From JAGVXH01 sp041649755 (GTDB lineage: Archaea; Nanobdellota; Nanobdellia; Pacearchaeales; GW2011-AR1), in contig JBAZMK010000003.1 of NCBI GenBank assembly GCA_041649755.1, positions 1 through 64,000 on the forward strand: DNA of 64,000 nucleotides, read 5' to 3'. Position numbers and translations under genes: made by a program. The notes below the pieces were generated by a model. It was not told where the DNA came from. It made no database searches and saw nothing but the letters and a program-made list of their open reading frames with translations. Positions 8,385-16,800 of the stretch are shown here, one piece after another. How positions within the stretch are numbered: the first letter of the stretch is position 1; each line of letters starts with the position of its first letter.

Positions 8385-10123
8385 ATTCCCCAAGTTATGT
8401 TCTTCTTTCTTTTAATCTGTGCAATTTCCTGCAAGACAGATTTTTCTTCAGAGGTAAGAAGGTCTTTGTTTTCCTTAAATTTTCTAAATTCAGTTTCGCT
8501 TAGATTTGTATAGAGATTTTCCCCTACTCTCAGTTGCCTTTCAAAATTTACTCCCGGCATAGAAATTGCTACTTCTTTTCCAGATTCCACTTCAGATATA
8601 CTATTTTTATCTTCCTGGATTTGTTTTATCTGACCGATTTTTTCATCTTCATTATTTATGAACCTCAACTCTTTTTTTAGTTTTCCTCCTTCAACCCTAA
8701 CCCCAAAGATTGCAGGATTAGAATTTCTAAAGATAAAATCAAGAACAGAAATTTTACAGAGATTTGGAAGTTCTTCTAATTTTCTTCTTTCCATTTCATT
8801 AATTTTTTCTTCTTTCCATTTCTCAAAGTCCTCAATTAATTTGTATACTACTGGATTTGTGATTATTCTTACTTCTTTTACATCTTCATGGGTTACATCT
8901 TCCGAAATTTTAACATTAAAACCTAAAATTATTCTATCTTCCTCAGGTAATGCATTTGCAATATAAATATCTTTTTTATTTACAAGCCCTATCTCTGCTT
9001 TTATTACCTGGACCTGTTTCTGTCTTAGTAAAACAAGAAGAGCTTCAAGAGAACCTAATGAATCTGCTTTGACTATAATCCCTTTTTTATCTGTTTTTAT
9101 TTCCTCGGAGATTTCTTTCTTAAATTCTTTTTTTATCTCTTCTAAATCACCTTTTAAAATTTGAAAAGGCATTCCAGGTAAAATATCTTCCTTTGAAGCA
9201 ATGTTTAATCTTATACCTGCAGAAGCCCTAACTTCTTTTTTAGACTCAAAACTTTTCCCTAGGGGTTTTACTTCCTGGATATTTCTTATTTTTGTAAGAA
9301 TAGGTTCTCCAAACGAACCTATGACAATTTCGTCCCTAATTGAAAGACTCCCTTCATAAAGGATGGACTCTAAGTACACCGAAGACTTATCTTTCTTTAC
9401 TTCCAATATTATTCCTTTTCCACCTTCTTTTATACCAATTCGGTTTTTAAGAAATTTTTGTGACAGTGCTGTAATCATCGCAAGAATTTCAGAAATTCCC
9501 TCGCCAGTTCTCGCTGAACAGGGAACAACAGCCACATTTTTTGTAAAGTCGGTTATTTTAGAATATATTTCTGCGTTGAATCCGAAAGAATTCAAAGCTC
9601 CGACTATTGTGTAAAATTTTTCCTCAAAAATTTCTTTTACATTTAACGCCTGTTGATTAACAGACTCGGCCGAAAGATTAGACTCTGAAGTCTTCCATCC
9701 TGAAATGTTATCTATTTTATTTAGTGCTATTATGAAAGGCGTCTTATTATTTTTTAAAATTTGAAGCACCTCTGAAGTCTGGGGTTTTATTCCATCGTTT
9801 ATATCAATTACTAGAATTGCTATATCTGCGAGAGAACCGCCACGTTTCCTTAGATTTGTGAATGCTGCGTGACCGGGAGTATCAATAAAAAGGATTCCTG
9901 GAATTTCCAGAGGGATGTTAAATTTTTTTAAGATTAAACCTGCTTTTTCTTCAATGAAATCTTTCGGTAATGTCGTAAATGAAATCTTTTGGGTTATCCC
10001 CCCTTCTTCGCTTTCCTGAACAGAGGTAGCCCTAATTTTATCAAGTATACTTGTTTTTCCATGGTCAACATGACCGCAAACAGTTACTATTGGCTGACGG
10101 AGGTTGTTATCTTCAGTTATCAT
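8381..10123 (-). CDS. infB: translation initiation factor aIF5B (IF-2 like GTPase)
   Basis: A 580-residue translational GTPase that promotes subunit joining at initiation. The G-domain motifs are clear: G1 GHVDHGKTS (about residues 17-25), switch I GGITQKI, G3 DTPGHAAF, and G4 NKID. A domain II beta barrel follows (EGSLSIRDEIVIGSFGEPIL) and then the domain III/IV region with SLGSLEALL. Length matches archaeal aIF5B (about 590-600). The ATG at 10123 is used. It is the upstream gene of a minus-strand run containing the 108-residue and radical SAM genes. Confidence 0.95.
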   Translation of the reverse strand: MITEDNNLRQPIVTVCGHVDHGKTSILDKIRATSVQESEEGGITQKISFTTLPKDFIEEKAGLILKKFNIPLEIPGILFIDTPGHAAFTNLRKRGGSLADIAILVIDINDGIKPQTSEVLQILKNNKTPFIIALNKIDNISGWKTSESNLSAESVNQQALNVKEIFEEKFYTIVGALNSFGFNAEIYSKITDFTKNVAVVPCSARTGEGISEILAMITALSQKFLKNRIGIKEGGKGIILEVKKDKSSVYLESILYEGSLSIRDEIVIGSFGEPILTKIRNIQEVKPLGKSFESKKEVRASAGIRLNIASKEDILPGMPFQILKGDLEEIKKEFKKEISEEIKTDKKGIIVKADSLGSLEALLVLLRQKQVQVIKAEIGLVNKKDIYIANALPEEDRIILGFNVKISEDVTHEDVKEVRIITNPVVYKLIEDFEKWKEEKINEMERRKLEELPNLCKISVLDFIFRNSNPAIFGVRVEGGKLKKELRFINNEDEKIGQIKQIQEDKNSISEVESGKEVAISMPGVNFERQLRVGENLYTNLSETEFRKFKENKDLLTSEEKSVLQEIAQIKRKKNITWGI

Positions 10124-10197
10124 ATAAAAGAAGGCATATTTGGGCTTAAAAATATTATGGAATTTGATTATATTGAAATAGAAAGATTTAAATAGTA

Positions 10198-10217
10198 TTA
10201 TGAATATATATTCATAA
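10198..10217. promoter_or_regulatory. 20-bp perfect palindrome, probable operator
   Basis: TTATGAATATATATTCATAA reads the same on both strands. It lies downstream of a TATA-like GATTTAAATAG (10185-10195) and upstream of the DUF5320 start at 10236, so it covers the expected transcription start. A dimeric DNA-binding protein seated here would block the promoter. The adjacent DUF134 gene encodes a candidate helix-turn-helix regulator. Confidence 0.6.
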
Positions 10218-10235
10218 CTAAAATAGGAGAAAAAT

Positions 10236-10448
10236 ATGGCTGGATTTGATAGAACTGGACCACAAGGGCTCGGACCTATGACTGGAAGAGGAATGGGGCT
10301 ATGTGGAAGTGGAATGCGTAGAGGATTTGGACTTAGAAGAGTGGCTACTCTAACAAAAGATGACGAAAAGAAAATCCTTGAAGCAGAACTAACAGAAATT
10401 GATTTAGAAAAGCAAGAAATTGAAAAAAGACTAAAGGAATTAAAGTAA
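10236..10448 (+). CDS. DUF5320-type small Gly/Met-rich protein
   Basis: A 70-residue protein. The N-terminal half is rich in Gly, Met and Arg (MAGFDRTGPQGLGPMTGRGM, then LCGSGMRRGFGLRR) and the C-terminal half is a charged coiled-coil helix (KKILEAELTEIDLEKQEIEK). This matches the DUF5320 pattern (MPGFDGTGPxGxGPMTGRGxGxC). In many archaea and anaerobic bacteria such genes lie near DUF134 and NifX/NifB-type Fe-S or Mo-cofactor genes, but none of those is visible here. AGGAG precedes the ATG at a normal distance. Confidence 0.8.
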   Translation: MAGFDRTGPQGLGPMTGRGMGLCGSGMRRGFGLRRVATLTKDDEKKILEAELTEIDLEKQEIEKRLKELK

Positions 10449-10473
10449 TTTCTTGCCTTTTCTTTTTAATTAA

Positions 10474-10482
10474 TTTTATAAA
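10474..10482 (+). promoter_or_regulatory. TATA box of the DUF134 gene
   Basis: TTTTATAAA centred about 27 nt before the DUF134 ATG at 10505. This spacing predicts that the transcript starts at or near the A of the start codon (leaderless). DUF134 therefore has its own promoter in addition to any read-through from the DUF5320 gene. Confidence 0.55.
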
Positions 10483-10504
10483 TCTTTGTGAATTATTATT
10501 TATT

Positions 10505-10792
10505 ATGGTAAGACCGCGAAGGATGAGAAGGATTTTTTGCAATCCTAATGTGACTTATTTTAAGCCACGGGGGATTCCCCTAAGAGCCTTAGAAGAAGTT
10601 GAAGTCGCATTAGATGAGTTTGAGGCAGTTAGATTAAAGGATTTAGAGGGTTTTGAACAAGAAGAATGTGCAAAGAAAATGAATATTTCACAACCAACTT
10701 TTCATAGACTTTTAATCTCTGCACGGAAGAAAATTTCTGACGCAATAATAAACGGGAAGGCAATAAAAATAAACAAAGAAAATGAAATTTGA
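10505..10792 (+). CDS. DUF134 family predicted DNA-binding protein
   Basis: A 95-residue protein. The N-terminus MVRPRRMRRIFCNPNVTYFK and the middle EVEVALDEFEAVRLKDLEGF match DUF134 (COG1342), followed by a sigma-like helix-turn-helix (EECAKKMNISQPTFHRLLIS). Members are thought to act as transcriptional regulators; direct targets are unknown to me. The pairing with the DUF5320 gene and the perfect palindrome upstream suggest an autoregulated unit, which is inference. It overlaps the following Dph2 fragment by 11 nt. Confidence 0.85.
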   Translation: MVRPRRMRRIFCNPNVTYFKPRGIPLRALEEVEVALDEFEAVRLKDLEGFEQEECAKKMNISQPTFHRLLISARKKISDAIINGKAIKINKENEI

Positions 10793-11048
10793 ACTTGAAG
10801 ATTTAGAAAAGAAATACGAACTTGAACTAGATATAATTGTAGCTGAAATTAAAGAATCTAAGGCTAAATCTATTTTAGTCCAGCTTCCAGACGGGCTTAA
10901 ACCCTGGGCAGTCCCGATAGTTAAGTACTTAGAAGATAAGACTTCAGTTGACGTAAAGATTTGGCTCGGTTCTTGTTTTGGTGCTTGCGATGTTCCAAAA
11001 AGCGATTGCGATTTGTTGATTCAGTTTGGTCACGCTAAATGGGCTTAA
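10782..11048 (+). pseudogene. truncated Dph2 (diphthamide synthase) N-terminal fragment
   Basis: An 88-residue reading frame whose middle and end (SILVQLPDGLKPWAVPIVKY, then WLGSCFGACDVP, then LLIQFGHA) match the first domain of archaeal Dph2. That enzyme is a radical Fe-S protein that starts diphthamide synthesis on EF2 and is normally about 330 residues. The first Fe-S cysteine region (GACD) is present. The frame then stops after FGHAKWA, so the domains with the second and third cluster cysteines are absent. The rest is not in any frame downstream, where a convergent gene overlaps by 4 nt. Either a decayed gene or a stand-alone domain. Confidence 0.7.
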
Positions 11049-11371
11049 CTTAATGCCTGTGCCAGAGTAGAGCAATCACAAGAGATTTCATAAGTATCTG
11101 TTAAAACTCTGCCGAATCTTCCTTTTCTAAAAAGTGTTAAAGGAAGTGCCATCTCTTCTTGCTGAATTTTTATTATTTCAGGTACTCTCTCTAAAGATAA
11201 AATTTCTAAGTTCCCAACGTGGGTTCTAAGGTTTTCTCCGATTATTAAAGGCCCTAATTCCTTTCTAGTCTGATCTCCTAAATATACCTTTTCAGGAGTT
11301 CTTCCGTATTCCTTTTGAAAAGCTTCTACAGCCATTTGTATTTTTAAATCTGCATGTTCCATACTTTCCAT
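11045..11371 (-). CDS. hypothetical protein
   Basis: A 108-residue soluble protein of unrecognised family. Visible features are a helical start (HADLKIQMAVEAFQKEYGRT), a probable alpha/beta core and a C-terminal CDCS. Starts at 11371 and 11362 are both ATG. A TATA-like TTTATAAGTG lies at 11386-11397 on the minus strand. It is convergent with, and overlaps, the truncated Dph2 gene. No function assigned. Confidence 0.55.
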   Translation of the reverse strand: MESMEHADLKIQMAVEAFQKEYGRTPEKVYLGDQTRKELGPLIIGENLRTHVGNLEILSLERVPEIIKIQQEEMALPLTLFRKGRFGRVLTDTYEISCDCSTLAQALS

Positions 11372-11425
11372 AATGATTACTTTTCACTTATAAACCTTTA
11401 TGAACTTATAATCCTTAGAATTATT

Positions 11426-11770
11426 ATGAAAAAAGAGATAATTAATTGGAAATTTTTTCTCAGAGTCTCATTGCTATTCTTAATATTATTTATATTTTAT
11501 AAATTTGGTTCTCCAGCATCTGTGATTGTTTTATTAGGATTTATCTTTCTTCTTTTTCTTCTTTTAAAGGGGGTTCTTTACAAAAAGATTGATAATTCTT
11601 TAAGTAAGAGATTCCCATTCCTTTCAAAGTTAAATCCATTTGTTAAGAAGATAATTATTATATTTGTTTTTGTTTTGGTTTATATAGCCCTAAAACAAGT
11701 TATATTTTGGGTTTTGGGATTATTTGGTGTAGATGTTCAGCAGATAATAAATGAGAGTATAAATCCATAA
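11426..11770 (+). CDS. small multi-pass membrane protein
   Basis: A 114-residue protein from the ATG at 11426; an upstream in-frame ATG at 11354 would add a non-hydrophobic extension overlapping the divergent gene and is less likely. Three hydrophobic stretches are visible: VSLLFLILFIFYKF, ASVIVLLGFIFLLFLLL and IIIIFVFVLVYIALK, with basic residues between them. No recognised family or motif. It sits between the 108-residue gene and tRNA-Ser(GGA). Confidence 0.6.
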   Translation: MKKEIINWKFFLRVSLLFLILFIFYKFGSPASVIVLLGFIFLLFLLLKGVLYKKIDNSLSKRFPFLSKLNPFVKKIIIIFVFVLVYIALKQVIFWVLGLFGVDVQQIINESINP

Positions 11771-11786
11771 AAAAGGTTGCTCAACC
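11769..11786 (-). terminator. hairpin plus T-run after tRNA-Ser(GGA)
   Basis: On the minus strand the sequence GGTTGAGCAACC folds into a 5-bp hairpin (GGTTG/CAACC) and is followed at once by TTTTTT. It lies about 20 nt beyond the 3' end of tRNA-Ser(GGA). It has the form of an intrinsic terminator, although archaeal termination needs mainly the U-tract. Confidence 0.55.
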
Positions 11787-11807
11787 TCGGCACCTCGGTT
11801 CGATGAC

Positions 11808-11887
11808 GCCCGGACGAGGAATCGAACCTCGGTACCCCGAAGGGTCAAGCTTTCCAGGCTTGTGCAATACCACTATGCGACCCGGGC
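11808..11887 (-). tRNA. tRNA-Ser (anticodon GGA)
   Basis: A full cloverleaf on the minus strand. Acceptor GCCCGGG pairs with TCCGGGC. The anticodon arm CAAGC-CTGGAAA-GCTTG gives anticodon GGA. A long variable arm (ACCCTTCGGGGT) is typical of tRNA-Ser, and the T arm contains GGTTCGATTCC. CCA is not encoded. Just beyond the 3' end comes ATCGAACC, an inverted copy of part of the T arm. Confidence 0.93.
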
Positions 11888-11923
11888 TTAAAAATTATAA
11901 AATTAGAAGGCTTTTAAGACTTA

Positions 11924-12535
11924 CTATTTATTTATAGAGTCCAGATAAATTTCATTTACTTTTTCCCAATTAATAACATTAAAATAATCTTTTATGTAAT
12001 TAGCTTTCTTGTTTTGGTGTTTTAAATAATAAGCGTGCTCCCACATATCTATTGTTATTAGGGGGATTTTGCCTTCAGATAGGGGGGTGTCCTGGTTTTT
12101 TGTAGTTATTATCTCAATTTCCCCTAAATTATTTGTCACAAGCCAAACCCACCCGCTTCCGAACAATTTCATTGCAGTATCAGAGAACCGCTCTTTAAAT
12201 TTTTCGTAGCTTCCGAACTTCAAAATTATTTCCTCGGCTATTTCTCCTGAGAACTCAACATCTTTTTTAAGTATGCTCCAAAGGAAGTTGTGATTAACAA
12301 ATCCTCCACCAAAATCCCTTACAGATTCTCTGATTTCTTCAGGCAAATCATTTAAATTTTTTAAGAGTTTTTCTGCCGGAAGTTCTTTAAGTTCTTCGTG
12401 ACCTTCAAGAACCTCATTTAATTTGTTGTTATAGGCTTTATGATGCCCCCTATAATGGACTTCCATCGTTTCTCTATCTATAAAAGGCTCCAAAGAATCA
12501 TAATCATAAGGAAGAGGTTCTAATTTGTATTCCAT
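11924..12535 (-). CDS. sodA: superoxide dismutase (Fe/Mn)
   Basis: A 203-residue enzyme that converts superoxide to oxygen and hydrogen peroxide. The metal ligands are in place: His in EVHYRGHHKAY (about residue 27), His in FVNHNFLW, and Asp/His in DMWEHAYYLKHQNKKANYI. The GGGFVNHNFLW and GSGWVWLV motifs are standard. Fe versus Mn preference cannot be read safely. The presence of SOD suggests exposure to oxygen. A TATA element at 12554-12565 is about 24 nt from the ATG, implying a leaderless message. Confidence 0.95.
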   Translation of the reverse strand: MEYKLEPLPYDYDSLEPFIDRETMEVHYRGHHKAYNNKLNEVLEGHEELKELPAEKLLKNLNDLPEEIRESVRDFGGGFVNHNFLWSILKKDVEFSGEIAEEIILKFGSYEKFKERFSDTAMKLFGSGWVWLVTNNLGEIEIITTKNQDTPLSEGKIPLITIDMWEHAYYLKHQNKKANYIKDYFNVINWEKVNEIYLDSINK

Positions 12536-12553
12536 AGAATTCTAGAGATTTCT

Positions 12554-12565
12554 AATTTAAATATT
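12554..12565 (-). promoter_or_regulatory. TATA box of the superoxide dismutase gene
   Basis: AATATTTAAATT on the minus strand, centred about 24 nt upstream of the sodA ATG at 12535. The spacing predicts transcription starting at or next to the start codon. No separate ribosome-binding sequence is apparent between the two. Confidence 0.55.
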
Positions 12566-12570
12566 TTTGG

Positions 12571-12879
12571 CTAATCGACCATCTCAATTTTTATCTTAAC
12601 GGTTCTTGGGATAGAAATTCTCATAATATTATGTAGAATTTTCTCGTTTGCAGGGAGAGCAATTACTCTTTTGTGTATCCTCATTTCAAATCTATCAAAA
12701 GTCGCTGTTCCGTTACCGCAGGGAGATTTTCGTGTAGTTATTTTAAGTTTTTTTGTAGGTAACGGGATTGGTCCGGAAATAGGAATACCTGCACCGCTTG
12801 AGATGGTCTTTATTCTGTCAATTACTTCGTTTAACTTGTCTATTTCAACACTTTGTAATTTAATCCTTACCTTGCTCAT
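12571..12879 (-). CDS. rpsJ: 30S ribosomal protein S10
   Basis: A 102-residue protein matching archaeal S10: VRIKLQSVEIDKLNEVIDRI, then the loop GIPISGPIPLPTKKLKITTR, SPCGNGTATFDRFEMRIHKR and a C-terminal VKIKIEM strand. It is a small-subunit head protein near the A/P tRNA sites. In many archaea it follows EF-1 alpha; here it is separated from that context and lies upstream of sodA on the same strand. Confidence 0.94.
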   Translation of the reverse strand: MSKVRIKLQSVEIDKLNEVIDRIKTISSGAGIPISGPIPLPTKKLKITTRKSPCGNGTATFDRFEMRIHKRVIALPANEKILHNIMRISIPRTVKIKIEMVD

Positions 12880-12901
12880 TAGACATTGACAAAAATTATA
12901 C

Positions 12902-12910
12902 TTTTAAATC
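12902..12910 (-). promoter_or_regulatory. TATA box of the S10 gene
   Basis: GATTTAAAA on the minus strand, about 27 nt upstream of the rpsJ ATG at 12879. As for sodA, the distance implies a leaderless transcript. Confidence 0.5.
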
Positions 12911-12930
12911 TTACTATACGATTTTGGGGA

Positions 12931-13869
12931 TTATTTAGTCTCTGAACTCACCTTATTTCCTAAAGAATTATCATAGAGATTTGTCTTTTTTTCTGAACTC
13001 CCTGTTTCTTCCATACTCTTTTTTTCATTTTCCCCCCTTAAATCTGTAGATTTTTTACCTTCCTCTTTAATAATAACTGGTTTATTTGACATTTCTTTCT
13101 TATTATTTTTCTCAAAGGTAATTTTAGCTTCGTACCCCTTTAATCTCTTAAGCTCGGTCTCCTTTTCAGCAAGTTTCTTTTTTGCTTCATTTATCTTCTG
13201 TTTTCTTAACCTTTCTTCTTTTATTCTCTTTATTTCCTCTGATTTTTCTTTTATTTTTCTTTGAAGTTCCTCTAATTCTTTTTCCTCCTTATTATAAAAT
13301 TTTTCTCTCTTTCTAAAGAGTAGGACTAAGAAGAGGATTATAACAAAGAGGATTATACCTAAGAAAAAGACACCGATAATCCAGATGTTTGACAAAAGGT
13401 ATTCCCTAAAGGGAAAGATTTGGGAGACCATTGAATCATTGCTTTCGTTTAAATTTACGTTTTCTTCTGAAAGCAGACTTGAAGAGTTAACTTCAATTGT
13501 CTCAAAATTTTCATCTAAACTCTCAGATTCTCCATAAATGGATATTGTGCAGGTTGCAGGCAAACAATCAATTAATAATGGTTCTGAAATCGTCTGATTT
13601 TCAAAGTCTTCGTCACGCACTTTTTCTCCCCCCCTTAAGATAATAACTTGGTATTTAACTTTCTCTTCGTTAAGTGAAAAAAAAGTAGCTTTAAAGGTTC
13701 CACCTTCTGCAATACCCTCCTTCATTACAAGAAGGGGACCGCCTTCCGATTTCCATGCATATAGTTTTACATGGTCTCCCGGATTAGTTTTAACGGTTAT
13801 TGGCTCGTCCATAGAAGCTACAAGGGATAAAGATACTATAAAAGCTAAAAATATAATCTCTTTTTTCAT
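12931..13869 (-). CDS. membrane-anchored surface protein with coiled coil
   Basis: A 312-residue protein. The ATG at 13869 is chosen because it begins a clear signal peptide (KKEIIFLAFIVSLSLVASM) and lies 5 nt past the stop of the giant surface protein gene; an in-frame start at 13932 would overlap that gene and has no signal. An extracellular beta-rich part of about 150 residues has NxS/T sites. Then comes a transmembrane helix (IWIIGVFFLGIILFVIILFL) and a long charged coiled coil (KEEKELEELQRKIKEKSEEI...). The inner region and the 5-nt spacing suggest it works with the 1584-residue protein. Function unknown. Confidence 0.65.
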   Translation of the reverse strand: MKKEIIFLAFIVSLSLVASMDEPITVKTNPGDHVKLYAWKSEGGPLLVMKEGIAEGGTFKATFFSLNEEKVKYQVIILRGGEKVRDEDFENQTISEPLLIDCLPATCTISIYGESESLDENFETIEVNSSSLLSEENVNLNESNDSMVSQIFPFREYLLSNIWIIGVFFLGIILFVIILFLVLLFRKREKFYNKEEKELEELQRKIKEKSEEIKRIKEERLRKQKINEAKKKLAEKETELKRLKGYEAKITFEKNNKKEMSNKPVIIKEEGKKSTDLRGENEKKSMEETGSSEKKTNLYDNSLGNKVSSETK

Positions 13870-13874
13870 AATCT

Positions 13875-16800
13875 TTAAAAGACCGGGGTATTTAAAAATT
13901 TTCCTGTAATCAGATTTACAATCCAATCCCAAATTCCTGAGTCAGATGTCCTTTCATCAAAAGAGCTTACAGAGAAAGACTCGTCTAAGGTTACATTTAA
14001 AACACTTCCATTAATATCAAATTCGTATAATCCTCCTGTAAGAGTACTATTAAAAATCAATGCAAAGGTGCCCCAGCTCAATGCTGAGCCATTCTTTGAA
14101 CTTGTGACTAATTCGTAATCATTCAATAAATTTCCGTCTTTTTTTACTTGTATCAAGCTTCTTGTTGGGGTAAAAGTTGACCAGAAGCTTATCCTTTCAA
14201 AGTTATCTACTGTTGCTCCACTTGCAGGCCAACTTCCATAAACGTTAGATATTGGTGTGTCGTCGGAACCATTAGATAAATAGAAAGTCAAGGAATAGTT
14301 ATCTGATTTATGCCCGGCCCCATCACTACAGTAAACAGTTACATCATATTTCCCTGGTAAGACATCTTTAACATTATCAGAGTCATCTACTATTATAAAT
14401 TCTGAAGCCACAAGATTATTGGAAAACGTTGAACCCGAATAGCTATGCCAGACTGAACAGCAACCGATTTGTTCCCCGTTGTATTGGACAATGTAATTCC
14501 CATATCTTGGAACTGAAGGACCTGATTCATCATCTTGGCAAAAGAAGTAGATTCTGTCTCTGTTCATAGGGAAGTGTATAACAGAGTTATTTGGAATTGT
14601 TGCACCTAATAACTTCGGTTTTGCTGCAGGCAATACAGAGATATTCATATTTATCTCGTCCTGAAGCTGACCATCAGAAGCGATTATATCAAAATTATAC
14701 TCTCCTATATGTTCTTCAGTTAATTTGTTATTGTTCTCTGTTTTTGTCCAAAGTAAAATCCTTCTGTATTGTTCTTCCCATTTTGTTCCATCATAAGTTC
14801 CATAAGAATAAGGAATTGCAAGACCATTAGCTACTAAAAAAGAAGGCAAATTATTAAAACTAAATGAAATTTTATCTTCTATATCATTATCTTTTGCCTC
14901 AAAACATAGTTTTGTTGAGCCAGCAGGAAGGGCTTGCCCAACTTCAAAAGTCAGATCCCTTTCTTCAATTACAGGGAATCCTTTGTCTATACCCTCCAAA
15001 TGCTGATATATTTTTGGAGAGTGATTAATCTCATCCTTATTAAGGACTACCGGTCCAAAAGGCTCAAAAAGAACAGCTGTTCCTCCTTCTGAACGAATGT
15101 CGTAAAGCCTTAATGTAGCATTGTCTCCTTTTATATTAACTACTGCCAACCTATTAGGGATCCCCGATTCTATTTCATACAGGGCACCATTTCCTTCATA
15201 AATATCATTTACCCAAGTTAATGTATTCGCATGGTCATGTCCTTTAAAAGCTGCAGTAACGTTATATTTAGCCAGTAAGCTCCAAAACCTCTCCCTCATA
15301 GGTCTTGTTTGGTTAGCCCAAGACCTTTCTATATAATTTCCTGGACAGTTTAAATAGTCAAGAGAATCCCCTTCATGTCCTGCTCTAGGAACAGGATGGG
15401 CTCCCTCGTGATAGAATATGAATTTAAAAGTAGCATTTGTGTTGCTTAAATCCTCTTCCAACCACTGCATAACCTCCTCATTTACACATCCAATAGGAGT
15501 ATACCCTTCTTCAAATCTGTTTTGGGGGGGGTCTAGTAGTAAATCGTGGGAATAAACATTCCACATTATGAAGTGTACGTTTTTATAATCAAAGGAGTAA
15601 GTAGTATTCCTGTCTTGGTATCCATTAGGATATGTAACATAAGGTCCTTCCCTAAAATTATTCATTCCAGGAAGAAAAGAGCTTAATTGAGAACCATATA
15701 TTTCTACTGTTTGGTTGACGGTGTTGATGGATTCAACATCGTGATTACCTAAGCCGATAAATAGAGGAGTAAATAATGGGTTTGCATTGGGGTTTTTCTT
15801 CCATTCTCTTTCAATTTCATTGAAATCTGAAACTCTGTCTCTTCCTAAATCTGGAACATAGAAGATTACTTCTATATCAGGATACTCTGTATATGCAAAA
15901 TTAACTGAATAAGGAGCAGCCCCCTGGTTATCATCACCTAACCATAAAAAAGAGAATGCCTGATTCTCATCAAAGCAAACTCCTCCCGCACAATTTTCTC
16001 CTTCAGGACAATCGTTGTTTAATATACATTCTACGCATTTTCCATTATGACACATCCCAGCAGAACAAGGCGTTCTCTCTTCTAAATACTCTTCATAACA
16101 AATATTATTTTGACTACACTTACCAATTTTACATTCTCCATTAAGCGAATTGCAATCCGTGTCTGAAGAACAAGGTATTGCTTCTATACATTCGTTATTT
16201 AAACAAACCTTTCCACCGCCACAGTCAAGACAATTTAATATATCATTACATCCGTCGCTCAAATTAACCCCACACTGCCCTAAACTTAAGTAAGTTAAGC
16301 AAGTTTTGGAAGGAACACATTCTCCTGTTTTGTAAGATTCATAAGACCCTATATCAGGAGCATTACCATAGTAGAACAAACTAACTCTTTGTCCTGAATC
16401 CCAAGATAAACTTGTATTTAATGTTAACCTATTTGTTTCGTAGTTAACATCTGTTACTTTCGCAATTCCTCCATTTTCTAATCTAATAACATCACCCACT
16501 TCCCCAGAAATTCCAAATCCATCGTAAAAATATTTTACATCTTCTACTTGCATTATTGTTCCGCTTCCAGCAGATGTCGTCTTAGTTAAAAAATCCCCTG
16601 CATCAATCATTGGGCTTGTTGATTGGAGATTAAAATTATGGTTTATTTCATCAATAAATTGCGGAATTGTTTCTATGTTGCCGATATAAAGGTTTGGATA
16701 AGTAGTTTGTGCTTGTTGCAAACTTATTTTATGGTTGTAAGAGTCATAAATAACATCTGATTCTCCTGGTAATCTGTTAATTATATTATTATTTTTGAAT

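Noticed and set aside
8381..10123. Considered bacterial IF-2 by name similarity
   Set aside because: The domain layout, length and neighbours fit archaeal aIF5B.
11049..11371. Possible continuation of Dph2 after a frameshift
   Set aside because: No Dph2-like residues appear in the other plus frames; the region is occupied by a plausible convergent gene.
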